Assembly (NCBI GenBank): GCA_012521625.1
Contig: JAAYLY010000165.1
Span: forward strand, 1 to 20,639
DNA: 20,639 bases
Reading direction: 5' to 3'
Source of the DNA: Tissierellia bacterium
GTDB taxonomy: Bacteria; Bacillota; Clostridia; Tissierellales; Tissierellaceae
Shown here: positions 7,188 to 14,904 of the stretch, in pieces
Numbering within the stretch: the first letter of the stretch is position 1
How the letters are laid out: every line of letters starts with the position of its first letter
Notes under the pieces: generated by a model
What the model was told of the DNA's origin: nothing
The model's database searches: none
Seen by the model: the letters and a program-made list of their open reading frames with translations, nothing else
Made by a program: the position numbers and the translations under genes

Positions 7188-7742
7188 ATGAATTTACCTA
7201 ATACCTTGACCTTAATTAGAATAATACTGGTCCCTATTTACCTTTTGATTTTTTTCTCAGAATTACCCAATAGGATCCTACTGGCAGGTTTAATTTATAT
7301 TCTAGCTGGCTTGACAGATGTATTGGATGGACATATTGCTAGAAAGTACGATCTAAAGACTAAGTTGGGCACGGTTTTAGATCCTCTAGCAGATAAGTTG
7401 ATGACTTTTGCAATACTAATTAGCTTTACCCTATCTAACTATATTCCAGGCTGGATACTGCTAGCCTTAGGTTTAAAGGAGATTTTGATGATATGTGGTG
7501 GAGCAAGTCTATACCTATCTAAGGAAAATATAGTTTTACCTTCTAATAAGTTTGGGAAAATTGCTACGGCATCTTTTTATGCAGCTACCATATCTGTAAT
7601 CTTTAATCTACCGAATCTTTTTTCCGAATGTCTTTTTATTCTTACGGTTCTTTTAAACATCTTTGCCTTTATAAATTATTTAACTCTCTACATAGATGTG
7701 ATTAAAAACAAGAATAATACTCAGTTGACAAAGGATAATTAA
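7188..7742 (+). CDS. pgsA: CDP-diacylglycerol-glycerol-3-phosphate 3-phosphatidyltransferase
   Basis: An integral-membrane enzyme that makes phosphatidylglycerophosphate from CDP-diacylglycerol and glycerol-3-phosphate, the committed step to phosphatidylglycerol and cardiolipin. 184 residues. The CDP-alcohol phosphotransferase signature is complete: D44, D47, G48, A51, R52, G61, D65 and D69 (DxxDG-xxAR-x8-G-xxxD-xxxD). Hydrophobic segments surround it (about 8-24, 30-43, 70-85, 88-110, 128-168). The ATG at 7188 is preferred over an in-frame ATG at 7158 because AGGGGG lies ~8 nt before it and the protein then starts MNLPNTLTLIRI, as in the family. Specificity for glycerophosphate rather than another alcohol is by resemblance. 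Its last codons contain the -35 of the valS promoter. Confidence 0.9.
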   Translation: MNLPNTLTLIRIILVPIYLLIFFSELPNRILLAGLIYILAGLTDVLDGHIARKYDLKTKLGTVLDPLADKLMTFAILISFTLSNYIPGWILLALGLKEILMICGGASLYLSKENIVLPSNKFGKIATASFYAATISVIFNLPNLFSECLFILTVLLNIFAFINYLTLYIDVIKNKNNTQLTKDN

Positions 7743-7753
7743 ATATATATAAT
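7725..7753 (+). promoter_or_regulatory. Consensus sigma-A promoter of the valS-folC operon
   Basis: TTGACA (7725-7730), exactly 17 bp, TATAAT (7748-7753): all twelve consensus bases match. The -35 lies inside the end of pgsA. Transcription should start near 7760, upstream of the T-box stem I. Confidence 0.88.
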
Positions 7754-7799
7754 TAAGGGAAATATAGTGGAATGATATGAATATGAATAATTAAATGCT

Positions 7800-8034
7800 T
7801 TGAAAAAGAGGAGTAGGTAAACATCTTTTACAGAGAGAAGACCCTAGGCTGAAAGGTCTTTAAAGCAATGTTTATCGAAGGTAGCTTTGGAGCAGCTAAG
7901 CTGAAATCCAGTAGGTTTAGCCGGTAATGCCGTTATAATTTGGAAGAGCCATGAATTTCTTGTTATGAAGTTCATGGAATTAAGGTGGTACCGCGAATAT
8001 ACCTTCGTCCTTATATTGGATGGAGGTTTTTTTA
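7800..8034 (+). promoter_or_regulatory. T-box riboswitch leader of valS
   Basis: A tRNA-sensing transcription attenuator. Stem I is recognisable: AGTA (7812-7815), helix GGTAAACAT (7816-7824) with ATGTTTATC (7868-7876), the AGAGAG bulge region (7832-7837), hairpin AAGACC / GGTCTT, and the loop-E GAA (7877-7879). The likely specifier is GTA (Val) at 7881-7883, one base beyond GAA. The T-box AAGGTGGTACCGCG is at 7982-7995; its bulge TGGT fits tRNA with discriminator A, as in tRNA-Val. The terminator is ACCTTCGTCC / GGATGGAGGT (8001-8010, 8018-8027) followed by seven T. Uncharged tRNA-Val should stabilise the antiterminator and turn on valS and folC. Confidence 0.95.
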
Positions 8035-8094
8035 TTAGTTCGAAAAATACGCCTGATAATGAAACCAGATAATGAATATAGAGGGAGGATAAAA

Positions 8095-10752
8095 ATGTTG
8101 AAGAACTTACCAAAGACTTATAACCCTAAGGACTTTGAAGATCGCTTATACGATTACTGGCTTACTAATGATTATTTTAAAGCCCGTGTAAATAAGGACA
8201 AGGAACCCTTTACTATACTAATGCCCCCACCAAATGTTACGGGAAACCTACACATGGGTCATGCTTTGAATAATACCATTCAGGATATCCTAACTAGGTG
8301 GAAGAGGATGGAGGGCTACGAAACCCTATGGCAGCCTGGCACAGACCATGCCAGTATATCAACGGAAGCTAGGGTTGTAGCAAAGCTTAGGAAGGAAGGA
8401 AAGAGTAAGGAAGAATTAGGTAGGGAAGGATTCTTAGAGGAAGCTTGGGAATGGACTAGGCTTTATGGTGGTAATATAAAGAATCAGTTGAAGAAACTTG
8501 GTGTTTCCTGTGATTGGAGTAGGGATAGGTTTACCCTAGACGAGGATATGTCAAAGGCTGTTGAGGAAGTCTTCATAAGGCTTTATAAAAAAGGCCTAAT
8601 ATATAGGGGCGATAGGATAATCAACTGGTGTCCAAACTGCGTTACGGCCATATCAGATGCGGAAGTAGAACATCAGGATTCACACGGTCACTTATGGTAT
8701 ATAGATTATCCAGTTAAGGATAGTGATAGGAAGATTACCATAGCTACTACAAGGCCTGAAACTATGTTGGGAGACCTAGCCATAGCTGTAAATCCAGAGG
8801 ACGAAAGGTATAAGGATTTAATAGGCAAGATGGCTATACTTCCACTGGTAAATAGGGAGATTCCGATAATTGCCGATGAATATGTAGATATGGAATTTGG
8901 AACTGGGGCTGTTAAGATTACCCCATCCCACGACCCTAACGACTTTGAAGTAGGTGAAAGGTTTAACCTTGGTCATTTAGTAGTTATGGATGATAAGGGC
9001 AAAATCAACTCCAACGGTGGCAAGTATGCAGGCTTAGATAGGTTTGAAGCTAGAAAGAGGATAGTGGAGGATCTAAAGGAACAAGGTTATCTAAACAAAA
9101 TAGAAGAGCACGATAATGCAGTGGGCCATTGTGAAAGATGTGATACTGTAATTGAGCCTATCATATCTAAACAGTGGTTTGTAAAGATGGAACCACTTGC
9201 TAAGCCGGCCCTTGACGCCTATTATGAGGGTAAGATAAGATTTATCCCTGAGAGATTCGGTAAGATCTATGTACACTGGCTTGAAAATATTAAGGACTGG
9301 TGTATTTCTAGACAGTTATGGTGGGGCCATAGGTTACCAGTTTATTACTGTGATGACTGTGATGAGATAATAGTCTCTAGGACCCAACCTGAAAAATGCA
9401 ATAAGTGTGGAAGCACAAGTTTAACACAAGAGACTGATACTCTTGATACTTGGTTCTCATCAGCCCTATGGCCATTTTCAACCCTAGGCTGGCCAGAAGA
9501 AACTGATGACTTAAAATACTTCTATCCAACGGATGTCCTAGTTACAGGATATGATATTATCTTCTTCTGGGTTATAAGGATGGTCTTCTCCAGCATCGAG
9601 CAGATGGGGGAAGTGCCCTTTAAGGACGTCTTCTTAACAGGACTAGTAAGGGATAGTCAGGGTAGGAAGATGAGTAAATCCTTAGGTAACGGAATCGACC
9701 CATTGGAAATTATAGATGTTTATGGTGCTGATGCCCTAAGGTTTACCCTAGTTACTGGCAACACCCCAGGCAATGATATGAGGTTCCATATGGAGAAGGT
9801 AGAGGCTAACAGAAACTTTGCCAACAAATTGTGGAATGCTACTAGATTCGTCCTTATGAATTTAGATGAGGAAGTAGTTAAGGAAGAATTTGACCTAGCT
9901 GAGCTGGAAGAAGAAGACAAGTGGATCCTATCTAGATTAAACGATGTTATAAAGAATGTAACTGAGAACCTAGAAAAATACGAGTTAGGCTTAGCAGCTC
10001 AAAAGATCTATGATTTCATTTGGGATGACTACTGTGACTGGTATATAGAAATGGTTAAATCCAGACTATATGGGGAGGATGCAAAGAGCAAGGCCATAGC
10101 CCAAAGAGTACTTCTATATGTCCTAAAAGACATTAATAAATTACTCCATCCATTTATGCCATTTATAACTGAAGAAATCTGGCAATACCTACCAAATACA
10201 GATATGGCCTTAATTATTAGCCAATGGCCAAAATATGATGAGAGATTGGAATTTAAGGAAGCTGAAAGGGCAATTGAATTCGTAAAATCCTCCATCAAGG
10301 CCATCAGGAATGCTAGGGCTGAAATGGATATTGCCCCTTCTAGAAGGTCTAACATCATCTTTGTGGCTGAAAATGAAGGAGTTAAGGACCTTATAATCAG
10401 CAATAAGAGGTATTTTATAGACCTAGCTAGTGCAGAAGAGGTAATTATAAGGGAAAGCAAGGAAGGGCTTGATAATAGCTTCATTTCCGTTGTCTTAGAT
10501 AAGGCTGAAGCCTTCTTACCACTAAAGGATTTGATCGATTATGAAAAGGAAATAGGAAGGCTAGAGAAGGAAAAGGAAAAACTTGAAGATGAGCTAAGAA
10601 GGGTAGAAGGCAAGCTTTCTAATGAAGGCTTTGTAAGTAAGGCACCTGAAAAGATCGTCAATGCTGAAAGGGAAAAGAAAGTTAAATATGAGGAAATGTT
10701 AGCTAAGGTACTAGAAAGGTTAGAAAGTTTAAAAAAGGATATGGTGGAGTAG
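8095..10752 (+). CDS. valS: Valyl-tRNA synthetase
   Basis: A class I synthetase that charges tRNA-Val in the cytoplasm and edits mischarged threonine; 885 residues, full length. It has HIGH as HMGH (53-56), the CP1 editing domain with TTRPETMLGD near 216-225, cysteine pairs for zinc (CPNC, CERC, and CDDC/CNKC before the catalytic half), KMSKS at 525-529, the anticodon-binding helical domain, and the characteristic C-terminal coiled coil (about 815-885) rich in K and E. The open frame runs upstream to 8020, but that stretch is the T-box terminator; the ATG at 8095 follows GAGGGAGG and begins MLKNLPKTYNPKDFE, as in the family. It is regulated by the T-box and cotranscribed with folC 3 nt downstream. 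Confidence 0.98.
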   Translation: MLKNLPKTYNPKDFEDRLYDYWLTNDYFKARVNKDKEPFTILMPPPNVTGNLHMGHALNNTIQDILTRWKRMEGYETLWQPGTDHASISTEARVVAKLRKEGKSKEELGREGFLEEAWEWTRLYGGNIKNQLKKLGVSCDWSRDRFTLDEDMSKAVEEVFIRLYKKGLIYRGDRIINWCPNCVTAISDAEVEHQDSHGHLWYIDYPVKDSDRKITIATTRPETMLGDLAIAVNPEDERYKDLIGKMAILPLVNREIPIIADEYVDMEFGTGAVKITPSHDPNDFEVGERFNLGHLVVMDDKGKINSNGGKYAGLDRFEARKRIVEDLKEQGYLNKIEEHDNAVGHCERCDTVIEPIISKQWFVKMEPLAKPALDAYYEGKIRFIPERFGKIYVHWLENIKDWCISRQLWWGHRLPVYYCDDCDEIIVSRTQPEKCNKCGSTSLTQETDTLDTWFSSALWPFSTLGWPEETDDLKYFYPTDVLVTGYDIIFFWVIRMVFSSIEQMGEVPFKDVFLTGLVRDSQGRKMSKSLGNGIDPLEIIDVYGADALRFTLVTGNTPGNDMRFHMEKVEANRNFANKLWNATRFVLMNLDEEVVKEEFDLAELEEEDKWILSRLNDVIKNVTENLEKYELGLAAQKIYDFIWDDYCDWYIEMVKSRLYGEDAKSKAIAQRVLLYVLKDINKLLHPFMPFITEEIWQYLPNTDMALIISQWPKYDERLEFKEAERAIEFVKSSIKAIRNARAEMDIAPSRRSNIIFVAENEGVKDLIISNKRYFIDLASAEEVIIRESKEGLDNSFISVVLDKAEAFLPLKDLIDYEKEIGRLEKEKEKLEDELRRVEGKLSNEGFVSKAPEKIVNAEREKKVKYEEMLAKVLERLESLKKDMVE

Positions 10753-10755
10753 CTT

Positions 10756-12051
10756 ATGAACTACAATGAGGCTATAGCTTATATAAATGATACTAACAAG
10801 TTCGGATCTAGGTTAGGCTTAACTTCTATCAGTAAATTGATGGATATTTTAGGCAATCCCCAGGATGAGCTTAAAATAATCCATGTGGCTGGAACTAATG
10901 GTAAGGGGTCTACTTCCTCTTACCTAGCCAGCTGTTTAAAGGCTGCCGGCTATGATGTGGGCCTATTTACTTCTCCTTATTTAGAACGCTTTAATGAGAG
11001 GATTAAAATCAACGGAATAGACATAGTTGATGACAGCTTAACAAGGCTTACTTTAAGGGTGAAAGAAGCCTGCGACCAGATGGTGGAGTCAGGCTATGAG
11101 CATCCCACGACTTTTGAAATAATCACCGCCCTTGCCTTCTTATATTTTAAAGAAGAAGGGGTAGATTATGTAGTTTTAGAGGTAGGATTAGGTGGTAGAT
11201 TCGATGCTACTAATGTTATAAAGAATTCTTTAGCCGCTGTAATAACCACCATCGACTACGACCATATGAAGGAGTTAGGAGATAGCCTAGCTAAGATTGC
11301 CTATGAAAAGGCTGGTATTATAAAGGAAAATGGTATAGTAGTGTCTTATGAGCAGGCAGAGGAAGCAGCCCAAGTAATCAGGCAGGTATCGGAGGAGAAT
11401 AAGGCTAAGCTCTTTATCAGCAAAAAGGATAGGGTAGAGATTTTAGATATAACTGATAAGGGTAATGTTTTTAACTATAGCTTTAGGGATCAAGCCTTTG
11501 AAAATATAAGGACCTCAATGATAGGGGAGCATCAGATATACAATGCGGCCTTAGCCATTACTACCCTACTAGTTTTAAGGGATGAAGGCCTAATTCAGAT
11601 ATCAAATGAACATATCTATGAGGGTATATTTAACTCTAGATGGAATGGGCGTTTAGAAGTATTAAATAGGGATCCTATTTTCTTAATCGATGGAGCCCAT
11701 AATGGGCAGGGAATTAAACAGCTGGTCAAGTCTTTAAAGATATTTAACTATAATAGGCTAATACTAGGTCTTGGAATATTAAAGGACAAAGATGTGGACC
11801 AGATGATAGATATTCTAGCTCCCTTTGCTGATGTAATAGTGGTTACGGAAGTTAAGATGCCAAGAAAATTAGATGCAGAGAAACTTGCCAATAAATTAAA
11901 TAAATACCATAAGGAGATTTATATCCATAGGGATATTAGGGAGGCTGTTGAAAAAGCCATCTCCTTAGCCCGAGAGGATGACCTTATACTATTTGGTGGA
12001 TCACTGTATTTAATAGGAGATGTAAGAACCATAGTTAAAAACCTTCTATAG
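10756..12051 (+). CDS. folC: Folylpolyglutamate synthase / dihydrofolate synthase
   Basis: A cytoplasmic Mur-ligase-fold enzyme that adds glutamate to folates (and possibly to dihydropteroate), using ATP; 431 residues. Visible motifs: P-loop GTNGKGS (46-52), the family stretch FTSPYLERFNERI, LEVGLGGRFDATNVI, DYDHMKELGDSLAKIAYEKA with the carbamylated-lysine region, HQIYNAALA, and DGAHN (312-316) of the C-terminal domain. It begins 3 nt after the valS stop, with GGTGGAG overlapping the valS end, so it shares the T-box-controlled transcript. The valS-folC arrangement is common in Bacillota. Whether it also has FolC dihydrofolate synthase activity cannot be told here; no other folate gene is in view. 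Confidence 0.95.
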   Translation: MNYNEAIAYINDTNKFGSRLGLTSISKLMDILGNPQDELKIIHVAGTNGKGSTSSYLASCLKAAGYDVGLFTSPYLERFNERIKINGIDIVDDSLTRLTLRVKEACDQMVESGYEHPTTFEIITALAFLYFKEEGVDYVVLEVGLGGRFDATNVIKNSLAAVITTIDYDHMKELGDSLAKIAYEKAGIIKENGIVVSYEQAEEAAQVIRQVSEENKAKLFISKKDRVEILDITDKGNVFNYSFRDQAFENIRTSMIGEHQIYNAALAITTLLVLRDEGLIQISNEHIYEGIFNSRWNGRLEVLNRDPIFLIDGAHNGQGIKQLVKSLKIFNYNRLILGLGILKDKDVDQMIDILAPFADVIVVTEVKMPRKLDAEKLANKLNKYHKEIYIHRDIREAVEKAISLAREDDLILFGGSLYLIGDVRTIVKNLL

Positions 12052-12072
12052 TTACCTATAGAAGGTTTTTTT
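12040..12072 (+). terminator. Rho-independent terminator of valS-folC
   Basis: 12-bp stem AACCTTCTATAG / CTATAGAAGGTT with loop TTAC, then T7. The left arm contains the folC stop codon. Confidence 0.92.
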
Positions 12073-12124
12073 CACCCCTAAATAGCTTCTTGCATAAATT
12101 GTTATTATGTTAGGGGGTATTGAA

Positions 12125-13021
12125 TTGCTATTAGATAAGCTTTTGGTAACCAATTATGGAGATAATTCCATAAACATAATAGATAGGAAAGATCTATCTA
12201 TTATTGCCTCAGTTGATTTAAAGGAAATACTCTCAAAGGAGACTGGTTGCACTAGGCTTTTATTAGACAGTGATTATAGGGTATTAGTATTAGATTCAGA
12301 TAATGATTCCCTCTATAGGATAGATATATTAAGGAAGAAGATGATAGGGCATGTAAAGTTGGGACGCTGCCCAATTAGAATGCTATCCTATAAGGATAGG
12401 ATATTTGTTCTGAATATGGATTCAAATTCACTAACTATTGTAGATAGGAAGGACTTACATCTAATAGAAAATATTAACCTTGGTGAAAAACCAATGGACA
12501 TGGCCATAGATAGGATTAAGGGTAAGCTTTTTATAAGTAATTTAAACGGTTATGGCATCAGCATAGTGGATTGTAATGGTGGAGATATTAAGGAGTTTAG
12601 ATTATCCTTTATGCCCTTTAGGATAAAGGAAGAGCTAGGACTTGTCTATATTTTAGGATTTTCCAACAATAACACCTTAGGTGAGAGTATCATATCTGCC
12701 TTAGATTTAAAAAAAGAAGAAATTCTATGGCAAAAGAAGGTTAGGGGGATCTATTATGATTTTATTAAGGATAATGGAAAAGATTATTATTATCTAGTTA
12801 ATTCGGAAGATGGATGGCTTTATATATTTAATAAGGCTTCTGAGGATTTAAGGAAGGAGCTTTACATCGGTGGATTAACTAATTACATCATTTCAGATGG
12901 CTACTATTTATACCTAAATGACTTAGTAAATGATAAGCTAGTCATCGTAGATAAAGACAAAATGCAAATAAAAAAAAGAATAACAGTAGGCATTGAGCCA
13001 CATGATATTCTTTTAACTTAA
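12125..13021 (+). CDS. YncE-like beta-propeller protein, cytoplasmic
   Basis: A 298-residue protein of YVTN/YncE-type beta-propeller repeats. Repeating blades of the form (L/I)-(F/Y)-(V/I)-x-N-x-x-(S/D)-x-S-(I/L)-x-(I)-(V/I)-D are visible: VTNYGDNSINIID near the start, VLNMDSNSLTIVD, ISNLNGYGISIVD, and LNDLVNDKLVIVD at the end, about seven blades in all. It has no signal peptide, lipobox or membrane segment, whereas many relatives are exported. The TTG at 12125 is chosen because AGGGGG lies 7 nt before it; the in-frame ATG at 12107 has no ribosome-binding site. The function is unknown; a scaffold or binding role is the most that the fold suggests. The stop codon touches the convergent DUF4364 stop. 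Confidence 0.75.
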   Translation: MLLDKLLVTNYGDNSINIIDRKDLSIIASVDLKEILSKETGCTRLLLDSDYRVLVLDSDNDSLYRIDILRKKMIGHVKLGRCPIRMLSYKDRIFVLNMDSNSLTIVDRKDLHLIENINLGEKPMDMAIDRIKGKLFISNLNGYGISIVDCNGGDIKEFRLSFMPFRIKEELGLVYILGFSNNNTLGESIISALDLKKEEILWQKKVRGIYYDFIKDNGKDYYYLVNSEDGWLYIFNKASEDLRKELYIGGLTNYIISDGYYLYLNDLVNDKLVIVDKDKMQIKKRITVGIEPHDILLT

Positions 13022-13549
13022 TTATTCTATAAGCAATTTAATAGTTTCTGAATAGATCAGGTCCGTCTTTTCCTTCCAGGACTTACTTATGATTTCTGCC
13101 TGCTCCCTACTAGCTACATTTAAATAGAGACTAAATAAGGTATCCCCATTTTCTACCAGCTTCAGGTTAACGATATATTGTCCATCTTCCCTTTCAAAGT
13201 ACTCTGTCAGTACTTGGGTTTCCTTTTTCTGTTTTATCTTTTGTATTTTAAATTCTGCTTCTAATTCCTTCTTTATGGATTCTGGAATTTTATTTATAAA
13301 GTAATTTAAGGCTATTTGTCCCTTTTCCGGTATCTTATAATACTTTTCATTGCCAGATTCCACTATTTCTAATAGGCCTGATTCTACCAGCTCACTTAGA
13401 TACTGCTGGATTACAAAGAAGTTCATATAATTTTTTTCCAAAATAAATTCAGTTAATTGGGTCCTGTTGAATTCGTAAGGGGACTCTTGGATTATATATA
13501 ATAATAGAAGTTTATTCTGCGCCAACTCTTCACTATTAGCACTAAACAT
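13022..13549 (-). CDS. DUF4364 family winged-helix protein
   Basis: A 175-residue protein matching the clostridial DUF4364 pattern. Residues ~5-80 look like a winged helix (NKLLLLYIIQESPYEFNRTQ, then LSELVESGLLEIVESGNEKYYKI), and the C-terminal part (~100-170) is a beta-alpha domain of unknown role. It is probably a transcriptional regulator; the target is unknown. The start is placed at the ATG 13549, where GAAGGTGA is well spaced; a GTG at 13558 would overlap that site. The stop codon directly abuts that of the convergent propeller gene, with no terminator between them, so the two transcripts must overlap or antisense each other. Some 150 bp upstream lies the terminator of the SASP gene transcribed in the same direction. 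Confidence 0.8.
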   Translation of the reverse strand: MFSANSEELAQNKLLLLYIIQESPYEFNRTQLTEFILEKNYMNFFVIQQYLSELVESGLLEIVESGNEKYYKIPEKGQIALNYFINKIPESIKKELEAEFKIQKIKQKKETQVLTEYFEREDGQYIVNLKLVENGDTLFSLYLNVASREQAEIISKSWKEKTDLIYSETIKLLIE

Positions 13550-13655
13550 CTTTTTCACCTTCTTAATATAGTTTAAATTAATTATATCATTAAAGCACCA
13601 GCTTTTAAAGTCATCAAATTTTATGTAATGAATAGTAAGATGACCAACAAAAATA

Positions 13656-13678
13656 GAGAAGTGATTTTATCACTTCTC
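13656..13678 (-). terminator. Rho-independent terminator of the minus-strand SASP gene
   Basis: 10-bp stem GAGAAGTGAT / ATCACTTCTC with a 3-nt loop. On the minus strand it is followed by TATTTTTG. Confidence 0.88.
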
Positions 13679-13702
13679 CTTATATTTTAAGGCTATTATT
13701 TA

Positions 13703-13912
13703 CTATTTACCAGCTAATTGTCTTTGAGCAGCTTCTACTAACCTCTTTGTCATATACCCACCAACATAACCATTTTGCCTAGAAGATAAGTTTCCTTTAT
13801 CTATATTATCATAGTTTTGTAAACCTAATTCATTAGCGATTTCTAACTTCATTTGGTTAAGAGCTGCTCTAGCTTCAGGTACTACAATTCTGTTATTGTT
13901 ATTTCTAGCCAT
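13703..13912 (-). CDS. Alpha/beta-type small acid-soluble spore protein
   Basis: A 69-residue major-type SASP that coats and protects DNA in dormant spores and is degraded at germination. It carries both conserved blocks: KLEIANELGL (with the GPR protease cleavage site between E and I) and NLSSRQNGYVGGYMTKRLVE. Polar asparagines at the N-terminus (ARNNNNR) are typical. The ATG at 13912 is chosen because AAAGGAGG lies 8 nt before it. It is monocistronic, with a sigma-G-like promoter upstream and a strong terminator behind. Expression only in the forespore is inferred. A second, minor-type SASP lies at 18157. Confidence 0.95.
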   Translation of the reverse strand: MARNNNNRIVVPEARAALNQMKLEIANELGLQNYDNIDKGNLSSRQNGYVGGYMTKRLVEAAQRQLAGK

Positions 13913-13937
13913 CTTTTTACCTCCTTTTATCTGAAGT

Positions 13938-13953
13938 AGCAATTTATATTGCT
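13938..13953 (-). repeat. Inverted repeat at the predicted 5' end of the SASP mRNA
   Basis: AGCAAT-ATAA-ATTGCT on the minus strand: a perfect 6-bp hairpin that would fold within the first ~17 nt of the transcript. It may stabilise the mRNA. Confidence 0.4.
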
Positions 13954-13960
13954 GTACTAT

Positions 13961-13989
13961 TAATATAACCTGAATATATGATTATATGC
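13961..13989 (-). promoter_or_regulatory. Sigma-G-like promoter of the SASP gene
   Basis: On the minus strand: GCATA (13989-13985, fits gHATR), 17 bp, TATATTA (13967-13961, fits CATnnTA except the first base). Transcription would begin near 13954. Confidence 0.45.
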
Positions 13990-14121
13990 TGGTACATATT
14001 GCACAGGCTGCATTTATTAACCAATAATGATTTTTATAATTAAAAGCCTTATTGCCAGCTAAATAGTAATAAATTTTCTTCCCAAGAATATTTATGTATT
14101 AAGGTGAAAGGAGGTTAATAG

Positions 14122-14889
14122 ATGAAAAAAAACTACCATTATTATTTAGCATATAGGATTATAATGGTTTTAATATTATTGATTATTTCCATCTTAATAA
14201 TAAATAAAAACAAAAACTTCAATTTAGTTAGCGTATTCGCTTCAGAAAGGGAATTACCAATATATAGCGTTGAAAGAGACGATAAAAAAATAGCCATTTC
14301 CTTTGATGCTGCCTATGGTGATGAATATACTCAGGATATATTGGATATACTAGACAAATACAACGTAAAAACAACTTTCTTTCTAGTGAAATTTTGGGTA
14401 GATAAGTATCCACACCAGGTGGTTGAAATACATAAGAGAGGCCACGAAATTGGGAACCATTCTGCTACACATCCTAATATGAGTACCCTATCTAAGGAAC
14501 AGATGATAGAGGAGATAATGACTACCCATGAGGCCATATATGAGCTGACTGATGAGGAGCCCATTTTATTTAGGCCACCTTTTGGAGATTATAACGACCT
14601 ACTTATAAAGACGTGTAGGGAGTTAGGCTACTACCCAATCCAATGGGATATAGATTCCTTAGATTGGAAGGAATTAGGGGTTCAACCTGTAGTAGATACG
14701 GTAGTTAGAAATGTAAAAAGTGGCTCTATAGTTTTATTCCACAATAATGCCAAGTACGTAAGGGAATATTTACCCTTAGTAATTGAAAGACTACAAGAGG
14801 ATGGTTTTGAAATAGTACCTATTTCCGAATTAATATATTATGATGATTACCGTATAGACAATAGTGGAAGACAGAAACCAAACAAATAG
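14122..14889 (+). CDS. PdaB-like polysaccharide deacetylase
   Basis: A 255-residue membrane-anchored NodB-fold deacetylase, likely acting on peptidoglycan or another N-acetylated glycan outside the membrane. One hydrophobic anchor (12-27) is followed by the catalytic domain (~55-238): FDAAYGDE (D62), NHSATHP (metal ligands H113, H117), RPPFGDYN (R151), WDIDSLDW (175-182) and LFHNN (H207). The usual FDDG pair is FDAA, so the metal-binding second aspartate is replaced; this is common in the PdaB/YlxY subgroup linked to sporulation. The ATG at 14122 has AAAGGAGG 7 nt upstream. It is divergent from a SASP gene and followed after 15 nt by a Mur-ligase-like gene, probably cotranscribed. A spore cortex or coat role is inferred. 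Confidence 0.88.
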   Translation: MKKNYHYYLAYRIIMVLILLIISILIINKNKNFNLVSVFASERELPIYSVERDDKKIAISFDAAYGDEYTQDILDILDKYNVKTTFFLVKFWVDKYPHQVVEIHKRGHEIGNHSATHPNMSTLSKEQMIEEIMTTHEAIYELTDEEPILFRPPFGDYNDLLIKTCRELGYYPIQWDIDSLDWKELGVQPVVDTVVRNVKSGSIVLFHNNAKYVREYLPLVIERLQEDGFEIVPISELIYYDDYRIDNSGRQKPNK

Positions 14890-14904
14890 CTAGAGAGGGA
14901 TAGT

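Noticed and set aside
8020..8094. N-terminal extension of valS
   Set aside because: The stretch is the 3' arm and T run of the T-box terminator, so it is not coding.
7844..8113. Minus-strand 89-residue frame over the T-box
   Set aside because: It mirrors a conserved RNA leader and has no start context.
9091..10484. Several minus-strand frames inside valS
   Set aside because: Complement of coding sequence; serine/leucine-rich shadows without ribosome-binding sites.
14228..14564. Minus-strand frames inside the deacetylase gene
   Set aside because: Shadows of a gene with complete NodB motifs.
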